Source: Novipirellula herctigrandis
GTDB lineage: Bacteria; Planctomycetota; Planctomycetia; Pirellulales; Pirellulaceae
Direction: 5' to 3'
Assembly: GCA_007859835.1 (NCBI GenBank)
Contig: SJPJ01000001.1
Span: 831,774-895,773 of the forward strand
DNA: 64,000 bases
Shown here: positions 27,741 through 35,741 of the stretch, piece by piece
Position numbering within the stretch: position 1 is the first letter of the stretch
Layout of the letters: the number at the start of each line of letters is the position of its first letter
Notes under the pieces: generated by a model
The model's input: the letters and a program-made list of their open reading frames with translations, nothing else
Databases searched by the model: none
What the model was told of the DNA's origin: nothing
Made by a program: the position numbers and the translations under genes

Positions 27741-29177
27741 TTAACGGCGAATCGTGACTGAGGAACCCTGTGTCAAAATGCCGTATAAATCGTCCGCATA
27801 ATCAGCTGCCACACTAATACACCCTTGTGGGCTCGGCTTGGTCGCATAGGGACTGCCGTGAATGCACAATTGGCGACCCAAATCCAGCCACAGAGTCCCG
27901 TACGGATTATTTGGGCTATTCGGAGGAGCCGCCGTACCATTGGCGTCATAGTAGGTTCGCTCGGATTGCTTGTCCTGAATCGTGAACGTTCCCGGTTGGG
28001 GTGCTGGATCGTTGCCGACTGCGATTGGGAACCGACCCGCGTAGAGTTCGCCGACAAACAACGTCAATTCAAGACGCGTCAAATCGACCTCCGCTCGAAA
28101 GGGTCCGCGGACCACTTTTAACTCCGTTCCTGGCAGCACGGTGATCGGGTCTTGGATGCCGTTAATATTCGCAAGCAATTGCCAAGGAACCTCGTAACGA
28201 ACGGCGATTTGCATCAGAGTTTCATGATGACCAATGCGGTAGGCTTGTTCGAGCAGGTGCCGTTTCGAATAAATCACTTCGGCCGCTAAAGGATCGAGCC
28301 GGCCAAGCAGTTCTTCCCGTTCGGCGGGGCTCAAATTCGGTGTGTTGTAAAATAGACTCAACGTCGCCAACGCCTCTTTGCGTTGATCGGATGCATATTG
28401 TGCGTCGGCTGCTTTGAATGCGTTGGCCAAACCAATGTTCGTATGGGACGAGCTAGCCGCCGAGAGATCGGCTGCGGATTCGATATTCACTTGGTTTTGA
28501 ATACTTGACGCATCATCACTTACGGATGCTGTCACCGAAGTCGCACTCGCAGCCGATGGATCGAACGCTTGACCTGATGATGCTTGATTAGGTTCGGGCA
28601 ATTCAAACGACATGTTCGTCGAAGGATATTGCGTTGGCGCGCCCTTGGGCGACGTAGCCTTGTGGGTGCTAGCGGACGCTAACGATGCGATGGTCGTGTT
28701 GTGATTGGGGATGTCGTTGTCATCGGGCTGATGAATCGTCAAATCAGACCGTTCATCACTGTCACTCAATTGAGCCGAAACACCACCGGTGAGTGCGTAG
28801 GAATTGGCGTCAGCGATCGCCTCGGAACCAACCTCCCCAGCGGGCGAGTATGGCGACGCGAATGTACCCGCCGGAGTTCCAGCAGAATCGATTCTTGCAA
28901 ACGTTCCTTGACCCGGTGGTAAGGCTTGCCCCTCGGGTACGCCCGAGGAAACAGCAAAACCGGAAGCCCCCGAACCAGACTCCGGTACACCCGTGTTGAT
29001 TTCTAATCCACCGAGCGATTCGGGAAGCCCATGTTCGATATCGAACCCAGAGCCATCCATCACCAATTCAGCGACTTCCGGGGGCAGCGTGTCCGGGGGG
29101 GTGGTGAGGGAGACATATGCTCCGTACATCACCGTCATCAATAGAACGACGATTGCAGCAGTTTTTATCGTTTGCAT
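27741..29177 (-). CDS. LysM/L,D-transpeptidase (YkuD) with a low-complexity spacer
   Basis: 478 residues from ATG 29177, which follows GGAGGAGAG; an upstream ATG lacks such a site. A membrane anchor (AAIVVLLMTVMYGAYVSL) is at the N-terminus. Residues about 30-240 are a Ser/Ala/Thr-rich spacer. A LysM domain (IGHHETLMQIAVRYEVPWQLLAN...ITVLPGTELKVV) near 325-370 is followed by the YkuD domain: RLELTLFVGELYAGRFPIAVG, CIHGSPYATKPSPQGCISV with catalytic His and Cys, then a short C-terminus. It would form 3-3 cross-links in peptidoglycan or attach proteins to it. It is evidence that this planctomycete has a modified peptidoglycan. Confidence 0.9.
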   Translation of the reverse strand: MQTIKTAAIVVLLMTVMYGAYVSLTTPPDTLPPEVAELVMDGSGFDIEHGLPESLGGLEINTGVPESGSGASGFAVSSGVPEGQALPPGQGTFARIDSAGTPAGTFASPYSPAGEVGSEAIADANSYALTGGVSAQLSDSDERSDLTIHQPDDNDIPNHNTTIASLASASTHKATSPKGAPTQYPSTNMSFELPEPNQASSGQAFDPSAASATSVTASVSDDASSIQNQVNIESAADLSAASSSHTNIGLANAFKAADAQYASDQRKEALATLSLFYNTPNLSPAEREELLGRLDPLAAEVIYSKRHLLEQAYRIGHHETLMQIAVRYEVPWQLLANINGIQDPITVLPGTELKVVRGPFRAEVDLTRLELTLFVGELYAGRFPIAVGNDPAPQPGTFTIQDKQSERTYYDANGTAAPPNSPNNPYGTLWLDLGRQLCIHGSPYATKPSPQGCISVAADYADDLYGILTQGSSVTIRR

Positions 29178-29596
29178 GTCTCTCCTCCGTGAGCGGGCCT
29201 CTTCGCAAGCCCATTCATAACCATCCATAATTCAATGCCATCCGAACGAGAATGACATCATAAGTTCTACTCTTGGTCGCACAGCGGTGCAACCGATTGC
29301 TGGCAACGTAGCGAATCCTCTGCAACGGGGACTAGACCAGTTTCCCACGGTTTCTGTTGGTGAAATGCGACAATATGCCACCAAAACAACATGCGTGCCA
29401 ACCGCCATGATCGCCGAACCAATACCTGCCAAAACGAAGCTCGCCAAAACATCGATCCCACGGGGATTCCCCCGAATTGGCGATGACGACGGGGTTGGCT
29501 GCGTCTGATTGATCTTCCCTTGCAGGCTTCTTATTCAGTAACGTGCCAACCTTATCGTTCCTCTCTAGCTTCATCCCTACACCATTCGGCTGTCCC
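29178..29596. other. Intergenic region between divergent genes
   Basis: Holds promoters of the L,D-transpeptidase and PAP2 genes. A minus-strand frame ending at 29232 contains a hydrophobic stretch (LASFVLAGIGSAIMAVGTHV) after a QPTPSSSP linker. It could be a small membrane protein, but it has only TTG/CTG starts without a binding site, so I do not call it. Confidence 0.3.
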
Positions 29597-30439
29597 ATGT
29601 CGACAAGTGACAACACGAAATTACGACCCAAATTGTCGATGTTCGGAGGCGCTCACGCTGACGAATTCGCCCCGTTCCGCACAACAAGTTTGATGTGGAT
29701 CTCGGGCATTGCTCTTCTTAGCGTCCCAATGTTGACGCTCGTTGACGTTTCCGTGGGTCGTTGGTTCGCCCGAGTCAAGCTGCCTCGCGAAATCGATGAA
29801 TTGCTCGATTTAACGAGTTTCTTCTCACACGGGATGGGCATTTTCCTGATCCTGCTCTGTATTCTTCTCATGGCCCCTCGTAGCCGCCGCTACATATCGC
29901 GTTTGGCAGTGCTAGCGATGGGCGCCGGCGCGGTTGCAACGATCGTGAAGATGTTCGTTCTTCGTGAACGTCCAGGGACATTCAACCTCGAATTGGCATC
30001 GTACGATATCGCGTGGCGATGGGTCTTTGATTGGTCGCTTGACCGAGTCGCGGCGTTCGATTCGAGCACGCGAGCGTTCCCGAGCGGAAACATGGCAACG
30101 GCAACCGCGTTCGCTGTCGGGTTATGGGCCGTACTGCCACGAGGCCGATGGATTTTCAGTATTTTTCTGGTGGGAGTGATGCTGCAGCGAATGTTCTCGG
30201 GAGCCCACTACCTGAGTGATGTTTGTGGCGGAGCCGCATTCGGACTGAGCTGGGCGTACGTTTGCTTCCACCCGAAATTTCTGGGAGGCATTTTTGATCG
30301 CATGGAATCCGAACGAAAGCCAAAGTCGCCACGTTCACACGATTGCGAAATGGGCGAATTGATCGGACCCGTCGAAAATTCGCTTGGCGAGAGATCAACG
30401 CAAGCCGATTCAGCTGACGAAGATCGCACAGCAGCCTAG
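29597..30439 (+). CDS. PAP2-family membrane phosphatase, PSGN variant
   Basis: 280 residues from ATG 29597. Several transmembrane helices carry the three PAP2 motifs. Motif 1 KMFVLRERP has Lys118 and Arg125-Pro126. Motif 2 reads FPSGN at 161-165, where the family has PSGH. Motif 3 QRMFSGAHYLSDV has Arg198, His204 and Asp208. The nucleophile (His204) is kept, but the motif-2 histidine, which in PAP2 enzymes protonates the leaving group, is Asn. Typical substrates are undecaprenyl-PP, phosphatidic acid or lipid A phosphates. The C-terminus is a charged cytoplasmic tail. The PSGN change may lower or alter activity. Confidence 0.87.
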   Translation: MSTSDNTKLRPKLSMFGGAHADEFAPFRTTSLMWISGIALLSVPMLTLVDVSVGRWFARVKLPREIDELLDLTSFFSHGMGIFLILLCILLMAPRSRRYISRLAVLAMGAGAVATIVKMFVLRERPGTFNLELASYDIAWRWVFDWSLDRVAAFDSSTRAFPSGNMATATAFAVGLWAVLPRGRWIFSIFLVGVMLQRMFSGAHYLSDVCGGAAFGLSWAYVCFHPKFLGGIFDRMESERKPKSPRSHDCEMGELIGPVENSLGERSTQADSADEDRTAA

Positions 30440-30536
30440 CGTTTCCCTCAAATCAAAGCTGGGGTTGGCTCGGTTTCGGAAATGGAGACGCTGCGGAACG
30501 CTAGACTCCAACAGGCACGCGATCCACTGCCTCTTC

Positions 30537-31811
30537 TTACCCGCGCCGGATTTCGGAACCTCGGAACCGGATTGCAATTCGATACACTTTCTTTTCGCTA
30601 CAAACCACTTCGCCTGTTTTCAAATTAAACCGGACCGGAATCTGATCCCGTTGCAAGTCGATACTGGCGTGAAAGCCTCGTTCGGAAAAAACGTCGATCA
30701 ACATCTTCAAGGACAACGGATTACCAAACAATTCCGATTCCGTATTGATGCTACAGTAACCGGAAATTGCGTGGCGAATCACGATCGGCATCATCTTGCT
30801 CTCGATCAACTCAATCACCTGCTCAAACAAATCGCTATGATTCATTGCGTAGGCGTCCAATCGGCTCACCAAGTCGCGGCGGGCGTGCAACAAAATGTCA
30901 CTCGCCAACGGAATCCGCGAAACCGAATGGAACGTGTGCGGGTCCAACTCCAGCGAACTTTGATACTCTAGCTCCCTCAGTATGTTGTCCTTCACCACTT
31001 CCATCGGTGCTTGGGCGTTGATGAAGTGGTAATGGAAAATCTGCTTTAGCGAAACGAGCGCGTCGTAAGTATGTTCCTTGAACACACGATAGCGGTTCCG
31101 AGCGAGATCTTCATTGAAGTCAGTCGGGCGTTCTTCCCAAAGCGTTCCTGTGCCCGTTCGCTTGACTTCCTCGTTATGCGCGATCACTTGCCGTCCACGC
31201 GTCATTTGTCGCGAGATGCTTTCGGCTTCGTCAACGAACAACACCATGATGTGGAAACAAGGCTGCTTGAAGTGAACCTGTTCGGGCGACCCAGCGTGTT
31301 CGCGGCGTAGCGACTTCATTTCATCGTTGAGCATTTTGAGGCATTCCACTTGGACCTTGGTCCGAGGGAATCCGTCAAGAATCGCACCGGCTTGATGTTC
31401 GGGCTTGAGTAGTTCGCGGAACAAAATCCCGATGACTTCGCGGTCGCCGACCATGCCACCACGCGCTTTGATGGCTTTTGCCTCAGGGCTGTCCAGCAGT
31501 GCACTGACCACGATCGGTTTGGACGTAATGTCGCGGACTTTGCGAATATAATCGGTATTAGTCCCTTTTCCGGCCCCCGGCGCCCCGCCAAGCAGAATCA
31601 ACTCTTTGGGGAACCGCAACTGGTTGCGGCCATATTCGGCTTCAAGGTCCTTCAAGACGGAGTTGAAAATCAATTGCGCGTCTTTGACCTCCAAATCGGT
31701 CCGAGATTGCTTCTTTTCAGTCAAATTGGTCGAAGAACGGTTCACAGCTAACTTCACAGGGAGGGAGGAAGGATGTTTGGAGCGAGCCGCCAGAATAGCA
31801 TTTTCGAGCAA
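30537..31811 (-). CDS. Adenylate-kinase-like nucleoside monophosphate kinase, extended
   Basis: 424 residues. The P-loop GGAPGAGKGT is at 75-84 and the substrate-binding ILDGFPRTKVQVE at 144-156. An LID-like region with RQMTRGRQ and FNEDLARNRYRVF supplies arginines. The core matches adenylate kinase, which balances ATP/AMP/ADP. There is an N-terminal extension of about 70 residues and a C-terminal one of about 170 ending in a basic tail, unlike the usual 215-residue enzyme. Planctomycete genomes have such extended forms beside the canonical adk, so a different nucleotide or a regulatory role is possible. The first codon is TTG 31811; GTG codons at 31757 and 31745 are alternatives. Confidence 0.8.
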   Translation of the reverse strand: MLENAILAARSKHPSSLPVKLAVNRSSTNLTEKKQSRTDLEVKDAQLIFNSVLKDLEAEYGRNQLRFPKELILLGGAPGAGKGTNTDYIRKVRDITSKPIVVSALLDSPEAKAIKARGGMVGDREVIGILFRELLKPEHQAGAILDGFPRTKVQVECLKMLNDEMKSLRREHAGSPEQVHFKQPCFHIMVLFVDEAESISRQMTRGRQVIAHNEEVKRTGTGTLWEERPTDFNEDLARNRYRVFKEHTYDALVSLKQIFHYHFINAQAPMEVVKDNILRELEYQSSLELDPHTFHSVSRIPLASDILLHARRDLVSRLDAYAMNHSDLFEQVIELIESKMMPIVIRHAISGYCSINTESELFGNPLSLKMLIDVFSERGFHASIDLQRDQIPVRFNLKTGEVVCSEKKVYRIAIRFRGSEIRRG

Positions 31812-31918
31812 TGTCCGGAATAACCGATGGCGGTATATCGAAGACCAATCTACACTCTTACGTGAAGATTTCCGGAGTTACATTTTTATGGGTTTCCAAA
31901 CCGAAGGAACCGAGTTTA

Positions 31919-32239
31919 ATGGTGGCAACAACCTATCTTGACCTAGCATCAGAGGTAGAGATCCCTGATAATAGCACGATTAGCAAAACGCTTTATCAGG
32001 ATGACCAGTTAAAAGTGGTACTGTTTGGATTTGCGGCCGGGCAAGAGTTGTCTGAACATACGGCGGCGGTGCCAGCAATCTTGCAGTTCTTGGACGGCGA
32101 GGCCACGGTCAAAGTGGGTGACGAAAAATTCGCTTCGCAAGCGAACACGTTTGTCCACATGTCGGCGAATTTGCCGCACAGTATCGCGGCGTCCAAACCC
32201 ACACGCATGTTATTACTACTCCTTAAAAAAACTAAGTAG
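31919..32239 (+). CDS. Small single-domain cupin
   Basis: 106 residues from ATG 31919, in one unit with the Rrf2 regulator, which starts 9 bases later. The cupin barrel motif reads GFAAGQELSEHTAAVPAILQFLDGEATVKVGDE (the H and acidic positions of motif 1) and NTFVHMSANLPHSIAA (motif 2 with His), giving a metal-binding site of about three histidines plus an acid. It is related to the small cupins found with redox- and NO-stress genes. The function is likely small-molecule binding or dioxygenase-type. The longer reading to 31811 overlaps the start of the kinase gene and is not needed. Confidence 0.8.
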   Translation: MVATTYLDLASEVEIPDNSTISKTLYQDDQLKVVLFGFAAGQELSEHTAAVPAILQFLDGEATVKVGDEKFASQANTFVHMSANLPHSIAASKPTRMLLLLLKKTK

Positions 32240-32248
32240 GATACGACG

Positions 32249-32671
32249 ATGCTCTCCAAAACCGCCGAGTATGCACTCAGAGCGATAACATGCTTGGGGA
32301 GTCGAGTCGGGAAGCCGGCCTCAGCGGACGCACTGTTCGAGCAAACCAAAGTGCCGCGGCGTTATTTGACGAGAGTGTTGCAAGACTTAGCGGTTGAGGG
32401 GCTCGTGCGTTCACGCCCTGGACCGGGAGGCGGTTACGAACTTTGCCAACCCATCGATAAGCTTACAATCCTCGATGTGGTCAATGCCGTTTCACCAATG
32501 GAACGGATCCACAAATGCCCGTTAAACAGAGAGAGTCACACGAACCTCTGTCCGCTGCACGACACAATCGACAAAGCCTACGCAGCAACCGAGGCGATTT
32601 TCGTTGGTGTAACGATCAAAGATTTAATCGAATCTCCAAGCCCAATTAAGCCATTGCTTGACACTGCCTAG
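32249..32671 (+). CDS. Rrf2-family transcriptional regulator
   Basis: 140 residues. The winged helix [16 protein letters not shown], with recognition helix [31 protein letters not shown], is the standard Rrf2 N-terminus. Two cysteines in [18 protein letters not shown] occupy the place of the iron-sulfur cysteine cluster of IscR/NsrR (usually three). It probably senses iron-sulfur state, nitric oxide or redox and controls the cupin and perhaps other genes. It directly follows the cupin. The missing third Cys means the cluster would need another ligand (His or Asp). Confidence 0.87.
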   Translation: MLSKTAEYALRAITCLGSRVGKPASADALFEQTKVPRRYLTRVLQDLAVEGLVRSRPGPGGGYELCQPIDKLTILDVVNAVSPMERIHKCPLNRESHTNLCPLHDTIDKAYAATEAIFVGVTIKDLIESPSPIKPLLDTA

Positions 32672-32710
32672 CCGCACTCAATCGTTCTGCGATTAGCGAC
32701 TCAGGCACCA

Positions 32711-32899
32711 TTGGTTGGCTTGGCTGCAAACTATCAGCGAGGGGAATTCACCCCCGTCAATGCGGCTGCTGCAATCGTTTTGGCGAGACACTTTAAAAAC
32801 TTGATCGACTTGACTACGAACCGAACCATCGTCTCGGTCGACCAGGACCTACTCAAGTTCCACACCGAACACTACAAACAACTGACGCCTTTGCTTTGA
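32711..32899 (+). CDS. Possible gene fragment after the Rrf2 gene
   Basis: A 62-codon frame starting at a TTG. It reads like a helical C-terminal piece (VNAAAAIVLARHFKNLIDL...VDQDLLKFHTEHYKQLTPLL) and ends three bases before the end of the RimK pseudogene, which runs toward it. It has no start signal and no family I recognise. I suspect a remnant of a longer gene, in a stretch that also holds the decayed gene. Confidence 0.2.
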   Translation: MVGLAANYQRGEFTPVNAAAAIVLARHFKNLIDLTTNRTIVSVDQDLLKFHTEHYKQLTPLL

Positions 32900-32901
32900 A
32901 C

Positions 32902-33990
32902 TCATATCGCTGTGCCCCTCGACTGTTCCCGTTCGATTCTTCGCAGAAACGACTCCATCATTCGGCGATACAAATCTTCTCGCAAAAACCGCGTCCTCCA
33001 CACCACTGTCGAGGCTCGGGCTATCGTTCACCTCGACAATGAAAAACTTGCCGTTACTCTCTTTGACGTCGACGCCGAAAAGTCCATCGCCGATCAAATG
33101 GGCTGCTTTCACAACGATACGAATCGCTCGCCTCGGCGCCATTTCGACCAACAAGGTTTCGGAGCGGCCGAAGGATCGTTTTCCTTCGGCTCCATGTTTA
33201 GCGATTTGCCAATGGCGACGCGCGACATGCCATTTGAAGGCAAAAATGCTCGCCCATCCAGCACCCCGATTCGTTAATCAAAGTCAGTCCTCGTGAACGC
33301 CTGGGAAATCACCAATTCCGAATCTGCAAACATCGCATCGAGTTTTTCAGCCAACTCGTGCTCGGTCTCTGCTTTGGTCACACCGAGCGACAATGCACTG
33401 TCGGGACGTTTCAAGACACAAGGCAAACCGGTCACCGCCAAGATCTAGTCCGCATTGCCACGGGGAACCACGATCGTTGCTGGCGTATCGATTTTGGCTC
33501 TCTCCAAGATCTCCGCTAAGTAGACCTTATTTGTACAACGGATGATCGATTGCGGATCGCCCATCACCGCTAACCTTTCACGTTCAGCCCATCGCGCCAT
33601 CCGATAGGTGTGGTGGTTTATGGAACTGGTTCCATGAATAAACAGCGCGTCGCATTTCATCAACTGGCCTGCATTTTGGCAAGTCACCCATTCCGCACGA
33701 ATACCGACCGACTCGGCTGCCTTGATCATCTTTTACAGAGCCTTTGAGTCCGGCGGCGCAAGATCCTTGTCGTCGGGATTGTGAACAATCGCCAAATCGT
33801 AGCAGATCGATTCCTGTCGGGATTTCGCCGTCCCGCGCCCCGCAAAGTGGCGTTCCGCTTGCAACGTCTCGAACCGCCCATGGGCCATGGGGACCGATTT
33901 GATTGCCACGATCCCCGCATGTCGCATTCGCCATTTACCTTTCCGACGCGTGAAACGGAACCTCAGCGGAGTCCATTGCCCTCGGGTCGG
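32902..33990 (-). pseudogene. RimK-family ATP-grasp ligase, decayed
   Basis: Pieces of one protein follow each other over about 1 kb. The order is FRFTRRKGKWRMRHAG, YDLAIVHNPDDKDLAPPDSKAL, MIKAAESVGIRAEWV, SIIRCTNKVYLAEILERAK, LPCVLKRPDSALSLGV and SQAFTRTDFD. A change of frame then gives FAFKWHVARRHWQIAKHGA and LVEMAPRRAIRIVVKAAHL, and another gives REDLYRRMMESFLRRIERE before a TGA at 32902-32904. Three in-frame stops (33733-33735, 33445-33447, 33274-33276) and two compensating frameshifts, near 33250 and 32980, break it. The model is the RimK-family protein (glutamate-ligase-like) of planctomycetes. The 5' boundary is approximate; the amino-terminal third is not recognisable further up. Confidence 0.8.
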
Positions 33991-34522
33991 TCGGTCACCT
34001 CATATTCCTGTGCGGGGTGAACGGTCTTTTGATGGCGGCGACAACAACAGTTCGCAAACCGCCAGTCACTTTTTGCGATTCATATCCAAGCTTTTTCTTT
34101 CCCCGAGTGGGGCAGCCGCGAATTGCGATCCGATTCCGCTTTATTTTTCCACTCGCTCTGATTGCCCAATCACCCAAGAAAAACTAACCCGCCTTTCGAC
34201 GTGCCCCAAAACAATCGAAAGTGTCGCGGAGACCTCGAGCCAGACAATTTGGGAAAAATGGCGACACTCGGCATCCACAAGGCCACACCACCGGGCTTGA
34301 CCTGCATGGATACTTCTTTGACCCCGAGTGCAAACGACTCAGTCGCGGTAGTCTCCGATCGTAGTTCGAGACTTCCATTTGTTTGTAACTCAAGGCGGGA
34401 GGCTCCGAGAGGCAGGGGGCTTCTCGCCTTTTTCTATGGGTTGTTGCAGCAGAGAGCTAGCAAAGTCACAATATCCACCTTCCCACCTCTTTCCCCTCTT
34501 TTGCAACACGGAGACTTTTGCA
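33991..34522. other. Intergenic region after the pseudogene
   Basis: Possibly the rotted first part of the RimK gene, plus the leader of the downstream isomerase gene. No clear gene. The hairpin at 34393-34433 is listed separately. Confidence 0.35.
34393..34433 (+). terminator. Rho-independent-type hairpin in the leader of the isomerase gene
   Basis: A GC-rich hairpin (aggcgggag ... cttctcgcct) followed by TTTTT, 90 bases before the isomerase ATG on the plus strand. It could end a transcript from the left or act as an attenuator of the isomerase-thiS unit. I see no riboswitch fold I can name. Confidence 0.45.
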
Positions 34523-35518
34523 ATGGCACGACCTGTCACGATGTTTACCGGCCAATGGGCCGACCTGCCGCTGGCCGAATTGGCACCGATGTTAGCCGAA
34601 TTCGGCTACGACGGTATCGAACTCGCCTGCTGGGGCGACCACTTTGAAGTCGACCGAGCCATGGCGGAAGACGATTACTGCGATAACAAGCGGAAATTCC
34701 TGGACGACGCCGGACTCCAATGCCACGCCATTAGTGCTCACTTGGTCGGCCAAGCTGTATTGGACAACATCGACGCTCGCCATCAATCGATTATTCCTGA
34801 CTACGTTTGGGGTGACGGCGACCCAGCCGGGGTGAATGAGCGAGCGATCGAGGAGCTTAAACAAACCGCACGCGCCGCCCAGAAGTTCGGCGTGGATGTG
34901 GTCAACGGATTCACGGGCAGCAGCATTTGGCACCTGCTTTATTCGTTCCCACCGGTTCCCCCAAGCATGATCGACGACGGATTCCAATTGTTGGCCGATC
35001 GCTTCAACCCGATCTTGGATGTTTTCGGCGAATGCGGCGTCAACTTTGCACTCGAAGTTCATCCAACCGAAATTGCGTTCGACATCTACACGGCTCAAAA
35101 AGCGCTTGAGGCGCTTGATCATCGCAAAGAATTTGGTTTCAACTTCGACCCCAGCCACTTGATTTGGCAAGGTGTCGATCCGGTCGAATTTATTCGCGCA
35201 TTCCCCGATCGCATTTACCACGTCCACATCAAAGATGCGATTGTGACGCTCGACGGCCGGACCGGAATCAATTGCAGCCATCTCAACTTTGGCGATTCAC
35301 GTCGTGGTTGGGACTTCCGCAGCCCCGGTCGCGGTGGAGTGAATTTCGAAGAGATCATCCGAGCCCTTAACGAAATCGGTTACCAAGGCCCACTGTCGAT
35401 CGAATGGGAAGACAGTGGAATGGAACGAACGTTTGGTGCAAAAGAAGCCTGTGAGTTCACCAAGAAACTCGACTTCTCGCCAAGCAACATTGCGTTTGAC
35501 GCAGCGTTCGACGATTAA
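34523..35518 (+). CDS. Sugar phosphate isomerase/epimerase (TIM barrel)
   Basis: 331 residues from ATG 34523. The barrel begins [17 protein letters not shown] and has the AP-endonuclease-2/xylose-isomerase pattern: [42 protein letters not shown] (metal-binding Glu and His), [14 protein letters not shown] (Asp-x-Ser-His), IYHVHIKDA (His-x-Lys-Asp) and [11 protein letters not shown] (last Glu). All metal ligands look intact. These enzymes interconvert keto/aldo sugars or inosose-type cyclitols in the cytoplasm. The exact substrate is unknown. It is followed 20 bases later by thiS, an unusual neighbour. Confidence 0.88.
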   Translation: MARPVTMFTGQWADLPLAELAPMLAEFGYDGIELACWGDHFEVDRAMAEDDYCDNKRKFLDDAGLQCHAISAHLVGQAVLDNIDARHQSIIPDYVWGDGDPAGVNERAIEELKQTARAAQKFGVDVVNGFTGSSIWHLLYSFPPVPPSMIDDGFQLLADRFNPILDVFGECGVNFALEVHPTEIAFDIYTAQKALEALDHRKEFGFNFDPSHLIWQGVDPVEFIRAFPDRIYHVHIKDAIVTLDGRTGINCSHLNFGDSRRGWDFRSPGRGGVNFEEIIRALNEIGYQGPLSIEWEDSGMERTFGAKEACEFTKKLDFSPSNIAFDAAFDD

Positions 35519-35537
35519 CCCCGAGGGTTCAAAAGCG

Positions 35538-35741
35538 ATGATCCACATCACTGTCAACGGCCAAAGGGTCGAAATCGAATCGCCGATGAGTGTCGAGCGT
35601 ATGCTCAACACGGTCGACGTTCCGCCAAACTATTTGGCCGTTGAGGTGAACGCAAATGTCGTCCCGCGTGAAGAATACGCGGCGACGATGGTCAACGACG
35701 GCGACGAAGTGGAATTAGTCACACTCGTCGGCGGCGGTTAA
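35538..35741 (+). CDS. thiS: ThiS-like sulfur carrier protein
   Basis: 67 residues from ATG 35538, beta-grasp ubiquitin-like. It starts MIHITVNGQRVEI and ends LVTLVGGG, whose C-terminal Gly-Gly is the site of adenylation and thiocarboxylate formation (ThiF partner). ThiS gives sulfur to the thiazole part of thiamine. thiG or thiF is not adjacent, so the carrier could also serve another sulfur-transfer pathway. Its TAA stop overlaps by three bases the stop of the convergent DUF1559 gene. Confidence 0.85.
   Translation: MIHITVNGQRVEIESPMSVERMLNTVDVPPNYLAVEVNANVVPREEYAATMVNDGDEVELVTLVGGG

Noticed and set aside
29232..29447. Hydrophobic minus-strand frame, possible small membrane protein
   Set aside because: Only TTG/CTG starts and no binding site; overlapping frames on the same strand are also open.
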